Of a stretch of 64,000 nucleotides of DNA, positions 1 to 9,796 are shown piece by piece. The notes under the pieces are model-generated. The model searched no databases, was not told where the DNA came from, and was given only the letters and a program-made list of their open reading frames with translations. Position 1 is the stretch's first letter. Every line of letters begins with the position of its first letter. The DNA comes from Symsagittifera roscoffensis (lineage: Eukaryota > Xenacoelomorpha > Acoela > Convolutidae): assembly GCF_963678635.1 (NCBI RefSeq), contig NC_087070.1, forward strand, positions 7,600,539 to 7,664,538. Reading direction: 5' to 3'. The position numbers and the translations under genes were made by a program.

Positions 1-49
1 AACATAGTTCAAAATAGTTCAGTTTTTATAGTTCTTGTTTTTGTTTTAG

Positions 50-269
50 TATCCGTACTGCAGAATGGTGCATGCCATTAGAAGACCTTGAGAAGGCGCT
101 TTACGAGGTCATCTCACTTAGCCGAAAGCACTCGTTGAAGTATGGCACTACAACTTCACTACTTCCTATCTTCGTCAGGTGCATGCGAGCCGACTCTCTT
201 CCCCTCTCGCCCGCGAGTGAAATGAGACCCGACGGAGCCACCCGATGCACGCACTACGCATTCATAGAA
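50..269 (+). CDS. FAD-linked sugar-lactone oxidase (ALO-type), penultimate exon, partial gene
   Basis: This is an internal exon of an aldonolactone oxidase. Enzymes of this family oxidise sugar lactones such as L-gulono-1,4-lactone, using FAD, on the way to ascorbate. A pyrimidine-rich tract ending in AG at 48-49 gives the acceptor, and GTAAGT at 270-275 is a consensus donor. The reading frame is open across the exon and leaves in phase 0. The peptide runs through 'RTAEWCMPLEDLEKALYEVI', which matches the conserved '..P.EDL..AL.E.' helix of the oxidase C-terminal (ALO) domain. A stretch around 'VRCMRADSLPLSPA' follows, matching the 'R...AD...LSPA' strand. The upstream FAD-binding exons lie outside the window. 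The exact substrate cannot be told from this fragment. Confidence 0.75.
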
Positions 270-446
270 GTAAGTTGCCATTTTCTATAAACCTTTCCAT
301 ACATATAATAAAAAAATAACTGAGCATTTATAGAATCAAACATGTTTTTATAATTTGACCCAAAATTTACTTTTACTCTTAAAGGTTAAGCAAAAAACCG
401 AAGAAGTAAAAAAAAATTCTGAAGTATAATTTTGTCTTGTTTTCAG

Positions 447-815
447 CTTCCTTTTCTGCCTGGCTCTTACGGCGTGGACGAATACCACCAACTGCTTGAA
501 GCCAAACTCGGATCCAGGTTTGGAGCCAGACCCCATTGGGCCAAAAACAACTTCCTGTCCTCCCCCTCAGTGCAAACATTATACCCAATGTTGTCCCGGT
601 GGCACGGAGTCGCCGACGTGTTCAACCGGTCGAACACTTTCTCAAACGTCTACTCGCATCAGTGTGGGTTGACTTCGCCTATTGACCTCCAGACAAGAAT
701 AACCCAGCCCACCTCAAAAATCATCGAACCATCAAACCCCACGACGCGAGTTCCAACATCAATATGTATGCTAGAAAGCCCAGAAAATGGCATCAGCTTC
801 GTGGCTTCGAATTAA
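447..815 (+). CDS. FAD-linked sugar-lactone oxidase (ALO-type), last exon
   Basis: This exon continues the gene from the exon ending at 269. The acceptor is 'TTTTCAG' at 440-446 and the frame continues in phase 0 to a stop at 813-815. It carries the C-terminal hallmark of the family: 'GARPHWAKNN' (the HWxK motif that lies near the flavin and substrate) about 30 residues in, then 'FSNVYSHQCGL', the usual near-terminal 'F.N.Y...CG' segment. Related enzymes generally end close to this point. Here the frame runs about 45 residues further, rich in Thr, Pro and Ser and with no motif I recognise, so it is an unusual tail. No frameshift or stop breaks either exon, so the gene may be functional. Whether the enzyme prefers gulonolactone, arabinonolactone or another sugar lactone is unknown. 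Confidence 0.78.
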   Translation, partial: LPFLPGSYGVDEYHQLLEAKLGSRFGARPHWAKNNFLSSPSVQTLYPMLSRWHGVADVFNRSNTFSNVYSHQCGLTSPIDLQTRITQPTSKIIEPSNPTTRVPTSICMLESPENGISFVASN

Positions 816-985
816 CTTTAATATGAAGTTATAACTAGTTAAAGTTTTAGATTTACTTCTCTAGTTATTCCGATTGAAGTGTGAATGCTTAAAGGAATAA
901 TTTGGATGCAGTTTTTTGTCATTAGAAATTTTATCAGTTGTAATTGTCCATTTACTCATTTCGTGATTTATCCAAATCAATGTGC

Positions 986-1068
986 AATAAATTTTGTTTG
1001 ATTAGTTATACTGAAAATGTTTAGAACTATTTTTGTACTTCAATTCAATTTTTTCATTGTTCAATAAA
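986..1068 (+). promoter_or_regulatory. Candidate polyadenylation signals of the lactone oxidase gene
   Basis: AATAAA occurs at 986-991 and again at 1063-1068, 170 and 250 bases after the stop codon of the lactone oxidase exon. T-rich sequence follows both. Either could define the 3' end of the transcript. Confidence 0.45.
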
Positions 1069-1352
1069 TGAAGTTTTCTTGATTAATACTTTTGAAGGAA
1101 CTAATAAGATGATAATTTAAGAAACAAGCTGAAATTATATATAAAACAGCCAAAATTAAAAAGATGTTAGCTTAATATTTCCACTGGCAAAAATTAGGTT
1201 AAGTCCGGAGCGTCAAATTATATCAAATGTGGACTGCGCTCGAATTTAAATCTTACGGTCTGGTTTGTTATTAGCGTACCGAGAATCTGGTCGAAAAAAG
1301 TCGATGTATTTTGAAGATATATTGAGAAGGATCCAATCTGCTCGAGTGCGGT

Positions 1353-2033
1353 CAGTATTTAGACAACCGCGTATTCATATTCGTCAGTTAGCAGACAAAT
1401 ACTATATTAATCAATCAGAAGAGAAATGAGAAAGACAACTTACGAAGTAACATGACTGCTCGTACATCAGGGCAAATCCTTGAATATTCCGGCTGCACTT
1501 AAGGCCAATTGAAAAAATTTTTTAGTTGAATAATTGACAAAGTAATTGAGAAAAAAGAGGATTTTTTTTCATTTTTTCTTCATTTTATCCCACCACACGC
1601 TATATTATATAGTAAGGGTGTGTTTAGCGTCTCATTTTGCTGGCTTGAACTAAATTTGGAACGCATTATTTTGCTTCTTACGCTTGTTATAACTACGCAA
1701 TTTATCGCACTTTAATTATCCCAAATTGACCAAATTAGTGATCTTCAAATGCCCGTAACTTAACGAAAAATGATCACAGGTAATATACTTTTTCTAATTT
1801 GAGCTTAGAATAACAATATCTCTCAAATGGTTAAAATTTTCATCAAAAAAGCTTAGTTCAAAATATGAAATTAATTGAATAAAAAATGCCCCTAGCATAG
1901 ATACTCCGCATTTTCTTGGAAAGTCGGAACAATAAATCATTAATTATAAATTTCTTCCTTGTCTCGAATCTGATTAGTTATTATGGTATTTGTCTCCTTA
2001 GTGCCGACTATGAATACGGGGTTGTCTAAATAC
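1353..2033. mobile_element. Small element bounded by inverted repeats, coding-free
   Basis: The sequence at 1353-1420 reappears, reverse-complemented and imperfect, at 1967-2033. Both arms contain 'TATTTAGACAACC', 'GTATTCATA' and 'GACAAATAC'. The interior has no coding capacity. It includes a diverged half of the foldback family seen at 15759-16437. This is probably a non-autonomous DNA element. No target-site duplication was recognised. Confidence 0.5.
1678..1945. repeat. Diverged single arm of the 15.8-kb foldback family
   Basis: From 'TTACGCTTGTTATAACTACG' through 'AAATGATCACAGGT' and on to 'AAAGTCGGAACAAT', this stretch follows the same order of words as the left arm of the palindromic element at 15759-16437. 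It differs by many substitutions. Confidence 0.5.
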
Positions 2034-2369
2034 CGCTACGTAATCGATCTGTTACCTCGTAGAGTAAATTTAGATTGAGTACACCGATTGCTTCTCACGC
2101 TACCAAATTTTGGCGGGAAAGGCTTGTGCAACTACTAAGTCGAATACTGATTTTATTCTTTTTAATTCCTAGTCTCATTAAACCTATAAGATAACTGAAA
2201 AAGCAAAACTCTTATGAGAACAATCTTAATCCATCTAAATCAATTTTAAAAGAAAATACCTTTCAAATTTTGCAAAAAAAGTATGATAAAAGTTAGACCC
2301 TAAATTCAATTTTTTAATTAGGTGCAAAATTATATATGAATCTTTGTACAGGTAGCATTCGTCCGGGTT

Positions 2370-3324
2370 ACTCGGGTTGACTAGAAATTCGTGTACTGCA
2401 TTTTTCATACATGAAAAAATGCTTATCATACAATTTCGCACAATTCCATAGATACAGAGTGTTAAGAAAACTCTAAGATAAGTCTTTTTTTCATATATGG
2501 AAATTGTAGGATAAGCATTTTTTCATTAACCAAAAATTTGAATTTTTTAAAATTTTATTTCTCAAAATTTTAGCATGTGACTGAAACCAGGGTTTACTCA
2601 AAACTAGGGTCACCAAAGGAATGATCGTCTGGCATTTACAATGCATTGAAAATGACCTGAATTGTGTAAAGAGTTCTCTTCACAAATCATATACTGAAAG
2701 CATCAAACTTTTGAATTTTGGCAAAGACGATTATTTTTAAAATTAGAATTTTCAAATTATGAGACACTGATGAAAGCATATATAAACATGCCATACAAAA
2801 GAAGTAGGAGTTTTTAGCCTGTTTAAAAAAAGTTATCCAGAAAGACAGAAAAGAAAATCCAGTTTTTCTGTTTCCAAGACTACGTTATGCAGACAAAAAT
2901 TAAAACTTGAAAGCAGAATTTTTTTTGGAAAATCTTTGTTTGAGCACGAAATTCGATTTACGGTTGAAAAAAAAAAATATTTTCCGGCAATTTCATTTCA
3001 ACTTGGAAAAAATTTTGTTGTCGCCATCAAAAAATGCTAGTCATTATAATTTTCGTATATGGAAATTGTAAGACAACTATTGTTTCCAATAAAAAGAAAA
3101 ATAAAATATATTTTTTTTCCATCACCAGACTGTTTTACTTAGTTCAAATCGCCGCAGAAACTAGTTCGAATCTTTTTTCAATGATTTTTGAAATTGTATG
3201 AAAGTTGCATGAATTAAAATAGGTAGTTTTAAAACAAATTTCATGTATGGAATTGTGTGATAAGCATTTTCGGTGCATGGAATTTTAAGATAAATATTTT
3301 CGGTTTATGGAGGTCAACCAGGCT
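2370..3324. mobile_element. TIR element, family G, copy 1 (non-autonomous)
   Basis: The left end reads 'CTCGGGTTGACTAG' and the right end, reverse-complemented, 'GCCTGGTTGACCTCC'. Just inside both ends lie repeated words of the type 'AAAATGCTTATCATACAATT', some direct and some inverted. The interior (about 2575-2800) matches, in reverse orientation, about 58990-59210 in copy 3, and matches 14885-15080 in copy 2. No coding sequence is present. It is a MITE-like element with subterminal repeats. Confidence 0.6.
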
Positions 3325-3751
3325 AAACTGAATAGTTCAAAGTTTGAAATTCATAAAATTGAAACTTTTTGGTTCCATTGATATGGAGTTTTAATGTTGC
3401 ATATCTGTGTCCGGGATGATAATAAGTTTAGTATCGTGTAGGTTTCTGTGGTTCTAATCGATTAGCACAGGAAACATGTCATGGGTATGTTTCAAGTTAC
3501 CAGGTAGAGTCAAGTGCTGTGTTCCTACATGATGAGTCACCCTGAGGCAGGTACATGAAGTAATTGGATTCATCAGGGGTCTTGTCTGGTTTTATTTTTT
3601 ATTTATTTTTTTTATCTTAACCCAAAAGAATCAATCAGGTTGTTGTAAAAATATTTTTATGGGCATTGGTTCTTCCGGTAAGTATTATGATTTTGTTGGG
3701 TTAGATTGCGGTAAGTGCTGCTAGTTGCTGGTACTTTTCAATTGTGCTAAC

Positions 3752-4055
3752 AGCCTGGGTTGACAAACAAAGCTTATCGTTTATGGATAAAATGCGTGTC
3801 GTACATTTTCGTAGAATTCTATAGAATAAAAAATTGTATAATAACATTTCTACAGGCATTTTATCCATTAATGAAATTGTACAATAACAATTTTTTTCAT
3901 CAATGATAACGTACGATAAGCATTTTTTCCATCAATGAAAATGTGTGATTAGGATTTTTTCATCAAATTTATTGCATGACTACCATTTTTTTCATCAACG
4001 TAATTGTATGACTAGCATTTTTTCCATTAATGGATTTGTATGATTAGCATTGTTG
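3752..4055. repeat. Family G fragment: terminus plus subterminal repeat array
   Basis: It begins with a family G terminus ('GCCTGGGTTGACA'). About seven degenerate units of roughly 35-40 bases follow, each with a TT(T)TTTCATCAA-like core and a 'GTATGACTAGCATTTTTTCC'-like core. The other terminus is missing. Confidence 0.5.
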
Positions 4056-5208
4056 AGGCTCTATTGACAAAGAATCAACCCGTAAAGCGTGCTATCTCTA
4101 AACAACGGATCACCTGCAAAAGCTTTAGAGATTGAAGGCTCTTTAACTGGGTTTTCCACAGAATCTCCAGAAGTTCGAGACAGCTGAAAGTTCCTTATCT
4201 TAGTACCAATGGCACAGGACCGGGGGACACACTCACTGTGACAGACTCACAGAAAAAAAAACATACAAAACTGTCGGGACGAAGGTCCAGATTCAACTCG
4301 CTATTTAGACAGGTGTGCAAATCCAAATCATATTCAGCCTCTGCATTCATACATTCTACGAAAACATGTGCGAGAAAACATAACATAGGTCTTCCAACAG
4401 AAATTTAAACAAAAACAATCCGTAAAACATGCTATCTTTAAAAAAGGATCACAGCAGCCATCAGAGCGAACGTCCCGAACAGTCTTGCAACCCTAAGGGA
4501 TAAGATTTTGTTAACAAAAACTTTGATTAAATCAGATAAGGCAACAGATAAATTCCAAAAGAAAAAGTGATAAACTGTATGATAAGCTTTGTTAAAATCA
4601 AAATTAGATACGCTCGTAATTAAAAAAACGCCATAGCTCAATTTAAAATACCTTGAAAACTCGACTTTTTCTATCGAAATTTTGTATTATCGAAATAAGA
4701 AATATACAAATTACGTATAAAAAGTTTATGCAAAAGTTTGGGTTTTTTCTGAAAAAACTTAATTTGTTGTTCTTGGGAAAAAACCATCCAGGATAGTTAG
4801 AGAAATCGGGTGATCCATGCATCAGTATTGCTAGATAATTGATGTTTTAATTTTGATATTTGTGCCCGTAACAGATAAACTGCTCTGCTGATTTGATGAA
4901 TGAGAAATTCTTGTGTAAGTGGATACAGGCATGCTTCAAGTAGGTTAAAATTATGTTGTTATTCTTAGCTCGATCGAGTTTTTCTGGAAATTTGATCTCA
5001 ACAGGCTAGATGTTATCACGCTGGATGACAAAACACCGTTGATGGGATAAAGTTTAACAAAATGGGAAAACCTGATCAACGGATCGTTTAGTCAGAGTGT
5101 GCCATTCATTTGGATGCCTTCAATATCAGATGGGAGTTTCGGCAATCAATGCTCTCTTATCATTGTAAGCTTCATCAGTAAAGTTATGATGTGATGGTGG
5201 TAAGCTTA
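4056..5208. other. Gene-free stretch with a short direct duplication
   Basis: No coding sequence is supported. The words at 4078-4113 ('CGTAAAGCGTGCTATCTCTA') recur with changes at 4418-4453, about 340 bases downstream. This points to an old local duplication. The region ends at the BEL element LTR. Confidence 0.4.
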
Positions 5209-5666
5209 TGCTTGCTCAGTCTCCGTAAGTTGATAAAAACTATGAAGTCGAATGCTTGAATTATTAAGAGCATTTATCAGCAAAAAACTCTCGGAAACTC
5301 AATAATTAATCCAAAATTTTGCTGTTTAACAAGTTCATAACTTCACCAATATACAGCTTCAATAACAAACTGGCGCAAGCTAGCCACAATAACCGGTCGG
5401 TAATGTCCTTGAGACAAATTGCTCTTTTTGGCGGTCAGCCTTAATCAATGCTGAACCAAATTAGAACCAAAAAACAGTAAAAAAGGGTCAAATGGGGCTA
5501 TAGCCCCTCGGGTCTACATGTTTTAAGGTCTGCGTATGGGGGGACTATAACCCAGTTGACCGGCGTGAGAGACTTGTCCCTTGGCCGCACTGCCATCTGT
5601 CCTTATTTTTATGCATTTATACTCTCGTATTTATATGCATATATACTCTACATTTGTGTTGCAACA
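5209..5666 (-). repeat. 3' LTR of the BEL/Pao element
   Basis: It is 458 bases and begins in sense orientation with TGTTGCAACA. It aligns along its length with 14285-14745, differing by scattered substitutions and small indels. This indicates an old insertion rather than a fresh one. Confidence 0.85.
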
Positions 5667-5681
5667 TCCTCCCCCCCCCCC
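5667..5681 (-). promoter_or_regulatory. Polypurine tract of the BEL/Pao element
   Basis: Read on the minus strand, an uninterrupted G run followed by AGGA directly abuts the TGTTG start of the 3' LTR. This is the expected place for the plus-strand primer of an LTR retrotransposon. Confidence 0.7.
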
Positions 5682-5689
5682 TGAAGAAG

Positions 5690-7190
5690 GAAGAACCGGA
5701 GCCAGCTTAACGGTTGGCCGAGTGACTTCACGGGTTGCGGTCTTAACCAGGGCGGATCGAGAGCAACCGTCCTGTCCGCAGTTTAACTTGACGATTCGGG
5801 CAAAGGGGTAGTGCCCACGCGGACTATCGGGCTCAATCGCCCACACGAGATCGCCTGTCTTAAGAGTCAAGTCACAATGAGTGTGCCACTTGACACGCTT
5901 ATTCAGCGAGGGGACATATTCTCGAAGCCAACGAGACCAAATCGCGTTAGCATATGACTGCGCTCGCACGTAACTTTTCTTGTGGTCGAAGTGCTCCCCA
6001 GGTAAAAGCGAAGGAAAGCTTGTGGCATGTTGTCCGAGCAAAAATGGTTTGGATTAACGCTTCTAACTCAGGTGAATAAGTACTAACGGGAGTGATCGGC
6101 CTCGAATTCAAAGCCTGCTCAACTGAGCAGAGTGTTGTTCCTAACACCTCTTCGGTAACTCGCCTTCTGCCTGGGATATCGTGCAGCACGCACTTCACGC
6201 TTCGGACGAGGCGCTCCCAGAAGCCGGCTTGATGGGGTGCGCCTGGCGAGTTAAATATCCAAGCAACACCTTTGTGTGCAAAAATTGTCGGAGCCATGTC
6301 ATTCCAGCTCTTGATGCAGGCAAGTAATTCCTTTTCCGCAATAACGAAGTTCGTGCCGTTATCCAACCAGATTGTGCTTGGTGTACCACGACGAGCAATG
6401 AACCGTTCAATGCCCATGACACAAGAACTAGTGTCCAGAGATGGTACAATCTCAAGGTGTACAGCCCTGGTGGTGAGGCAAGTGAAAAGAAACCCCCATC
6501 TTTTTTCAGTGTTTCTGCAAACCGGAACGTAAAGCTGTTCAAAGTAATCCAAATCGCTTATATCCGAGACGTTCGACGGGTAAATTGGACATAATTGGCT
6601 GGATTGTACTTGCTTTGCGTTTACGGCATGTTACACATTGACTTTCGATAAACCGAAGTGGTCGACGCAACCCAAGTATTGCATATTTCATATTTAAAAC
6701 GCAGCGCATGTAATCTAAACCTTGATGAAAATGCTTGTGGTGAAGGCTGCGGGCCAACAAACGAACTAGGGTATGTCGGGCGTCGAGTAATATTGGGTGC
6801 TTAGTATCAAACTCGGTATTCACTAAGCGCACGATCTGTCCGGTGGAACGGATGATATCAGCGGGACCGATAAATGGCGAGTATGTGGCAATTTTACTAT
6901 TATTCTTAATAGGTGTGCCAGCGGTGATTGTTTTCAACTCAACGGGGAAGGTTTCCATCTGACCAAGATTAGTCAGTTTGTTTTCTGCAATATCAAGTTC
7001 AGTGGGGTCGGTGATTCGTAAGTCCTTACGGCGAAAATGCTTATGTGAAGGCAGCATCCTCAACATAAAAGCGACTACTCGTTTATATCTCGTAAAGGAA
7101 CTGAACGTTTCCCAATTGAACCCGTGTTCGGGATGTTTGGTGGATGTGACATCGGTGACGAAGGAAGAATTGTCTCCAAACAATTATCAA
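5690..7190 (-). pseudogene. BEL/Pao integrase with DUF5641-like C-terminus
   Basis: This is the integrase part of the polyprotein, spread over three overlapping minus-strand reading frames (7183-6539, 6552-5947 and 6041-5631). The first holds the H..H...C..C zinc finger: 'HHKHFHQG', then about 30 residues later 'CVTCRKRK'. The catalytic core follows, with the first Asp in 'MDYFEQLY', the second in 'LDNGTNF' and the Glu in 'GFWERLVRSVK', so the DDE triad is intact. The last frame ends with the DUF5641-type segment, including 'WSRWLREYVPSL' and 'GDLVWAIEPDSPRGHYP'. This domain order is typical of Pao integrases. At least two frameshifts separate the pieces, so it is called a pseudogene. Confidence 0.85.
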
Positions 7191-8840
7191 CATCACAAGA
7201 AGGACCATTCAAACGAATTTCATAGATTACACGTTCGTCGGGTATAAACGGCCAATCAGTAGTCCTGAGAAAGCTCGGACTAATAACCCAGCTGCTATCC
7301 TTGAGAGCTTCCGAAAAAATCCCCCGCGTACCGGTATCAGCTGGATTATCGCAGCTCAGAACATGATGCCACCCATCAATAGTGATCGATTCGAGGATTT
7401 CGCTGATTAGCGAGGAATACAGCTAATTTTTCAGTGGAGTTTAGCCACTGCAAAACTGTTGTACTATCTGTCCACATGTAGACATGGTTAATGCTGGCAG
7501 TAAGGGCGGTCAGTATATCATCTTTCAGTCATGTGGTGAGCAGAGCAGCTTGAAGTTCTAGCTTTGGTAGATAGCGCTTTCATGGGCGCAACGCGAGCTT
7601 TACCAAAGATGAAGGACATTTGAGTTTTGTGCGAACTCGCGAGTCGCGAACGCAAAAATCCAACCGCACAGAAAACGTCCTGCGAGCTATCACCGAACAT
7701 GTGGAGCTCAATTTGTTCCACAGGCTCTGTGAAGTAACAACGGGGAATAGTCAATTGCCCTAAGAGAGGGAGTCCGGAGTGCCAGTCGAGAAATTTATCT
7801 CTTTTGTCTTCCGGCAATTCATCGTCCCAACTTTGGCAACTGATTTTCCAAATATCTTTAAGCAAAACACGGGCTCTAACTGTGTATGGAGCTACTAACC
7901 CACCAGGGTCAAACACAGAAGAGACCAAACTCAAGACGGTTCGTAGAGTTATTGCCTTATCGAGAGACGATCCACTCCTCTGCTAACAACCAATGTGTCT
8001 TTCACATGTTCCAACTTCAGACCTAAGACGTGTGATCAATTGATCGGCACCGTTACATGTTTCCTGGATGGGTGAAAACGAGTTTTCGTAATCCTCGTGG
8101 ATCATTGCTGAAGTGATTTCATCAGCATTACTGACAAATTTAGTCAAATTAAATCCTCCCAACTTTAGTAAGGAAACCAAATCGCGACTAATTTTAATTG
8201 CATGGGTAACGTTCTCGAACGAATCCAAGTAATCGTCCATGTAAAATTTTCATTTACGACTGAGGCGGCCTCAGGGTATGTGGACATATTATCAGTTGTT
8301 GTTTTTCTCAACGCGAAATTGGCGCACGTAGGCAAATCCCGTGCGCCGAATATATGGCTAGTGTACTGGTGAGCTACCACATCGGAAGTAGTATCCTCCC
8401 GCCACAAAAAAACCGAGCAAAAATTGATCGCGGGCGAGGACTCCTACCTGGAGGAACATACCCTCTATATCCGATTAGACGGCGTTTTTGTGTTGACGGA
8501 ACCGCAAAAGTATAAAAGATAAATTTTGGAGTAGGTCCGGACCCACCAATAAGGACTTATTTAAGGATGTGCTGTGAAACTTAGAAGCCCCATTAAGGTC
8601 TCGCCGCACCTTACCCGGCTTATTAGGATTTACGACGAGATGGTGCGGAAGATACCACTCGCAATCGGCAATCTTGCGTGGATCATGCGGTTTGACGGTA
8701 ACGACATAGCCTTTCCCCTAATGTCCTCTCTAATTGTGTCTGCGTATCTTTCGCGCAATTCAGGGTCTTTACTTAACTTTCTCTCCAATGTTTTAAATTG
8801 GGCGAGTGACTTAATAGTTTTCTGCTAGACTGACATTACT
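7191..8840 (-). pseudogene. BEL/Pao reverse transcriptase and RNase H
   Basis: In sense order, RT fingers motifs such as 'LPHHLVVNPNKPGKVRR' and 'SDIEGMFLQV' can be read near 8700-8450. 'HIFGARDLPTCANFALR' follows, and then the catalytic box region 'MDDYLDSFE' near 8235, where a frameshift intervenes. After it come the Pao connector 'VFDPGGLVAPYTVRARVL' (about 7920) and an RNase H segment with 'ELHMFGDSSQDVFCAVGF' (about 7700). The closing segment 'WHHVLSCDNPADTGTRGI' reads near 7370-7320. Stops and frameshifts interrupt the run in several places. All are standard BEL/Pao landmarks in the expected order. Confidence 0.85.
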
Positions 8841-9152
8841 ATCAATCCAAAGCATAGGCTTAATGTATCTTTCGCCATTGTGAACGGTTTCAGAATTTAG
8901 GATGGATAAAGCATGTTTATCCGCGGCGGAATGGGCATCGACTTGTTTGAAAGCACCATAAAATTCCAACTCTTACCAGGACTTTATCTGATCGTTCAAA
9001 GAAGAATTTACAACAATACACTTGAAACACGAAGAAGTAGAAACAACAGACGGCGGCAACGGACCACTTATGACCCAACCTATCGGTAGGCGAACGGAAC
9101 ACGGTGAGTTTTTATCATCTCCCAAGATGAACTCAATGGGTCTAACGGCCTG

Positions 9153-9790
9153 CTAGTAGTCTTGTCCTATAATAACTTCAACGTCCTCATAAGTATATTG
9201 AGTGGGCTTAATAGGTGCTAATTTTGGATATTTATTCTGCAAATCACTAATATTGATTAGTTCGGAACCCATCCGAATATTGTCTTTATCATATGCACAC
9301 AGAGGGAAGACGAAATCACTATAATTAGGCTCAGAGGAAACTGTAAAATTGACCCTCTGAGTCTCAACAACGTTAGTTGCATTGAAAGCACTAATTGACA
9401 AGTTAACGGGCTGCCTTACTAAGCCAAGACGGTTAACGAGTGACGAAGACACCCAAGAGTGAGTCGATGCACTATCACAAAGAACCAACGTCAGGAGACT
9501 GGTTACATCCGAGGATACAGCAAGTGTTGCATTTGGCAACAAACCTTTAGACGATTCAATGTCATGTACATCACTAACAGCGGCATGGGTGGAAGTGTTT
9601 GTATTCTCCTTGGATTTGTTTGTTCCAGCCTTATTTGAGACATTCAAATTTTCCTTCCGAGGAAATATTTTTTCGGCTCCATGGAGCAAGACATGATGTG
9701 TGCTATCGCACTCTGGCTTCGGGCACTTTTTAGCTCTAGAACGTTGCCATAAACTATGTTTGCCATTGAGGCAAGCGAAGCGAGGTTTCT
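9153..9790 (-). pseudogene. BEL/Pao zinc-knuckle region and aspartic protease
   Basis: The sense strand near 9790-9660 carries the Pao-type zinc cluster, readable as 'CLNGKHSLW', 'KKCPKPECDSTHHVLLH'. The second Cys of the usual first cluster appears mutated. The protease follows, with the catalytic motif in 'LVLCDSASTHSWVSSSLVNR'. The family normally has D-[ST]-x-[SA] here, so the catalytic Asp is present. The frame at 9689-9153 (178 codons) is open and ends shortly after 'YEDVEVIIGQDY', the usual end of the domain. Confidence 0.8.
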
Positions 9791-9796
9791 ATTCAA

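Noticed and set aside
432-446. TTG-started extension of the last lactone oxidase exon
   Set aside because: These bases form the pyrimidine tract and AG of the splice acceptor.
3520-3590. Possible hammerhead ribozyme (TGATGAG followed by GAA)
   Set aside because: The invariant CUGAUGA core is not met (CATGATGA) and the flanking stems do not pair.
5581-5811. Plus-strand ORF at the left end of the BEL element
   Set aside because: It crosses the LTR and PPT and is antisense to the integrase C-terminus.
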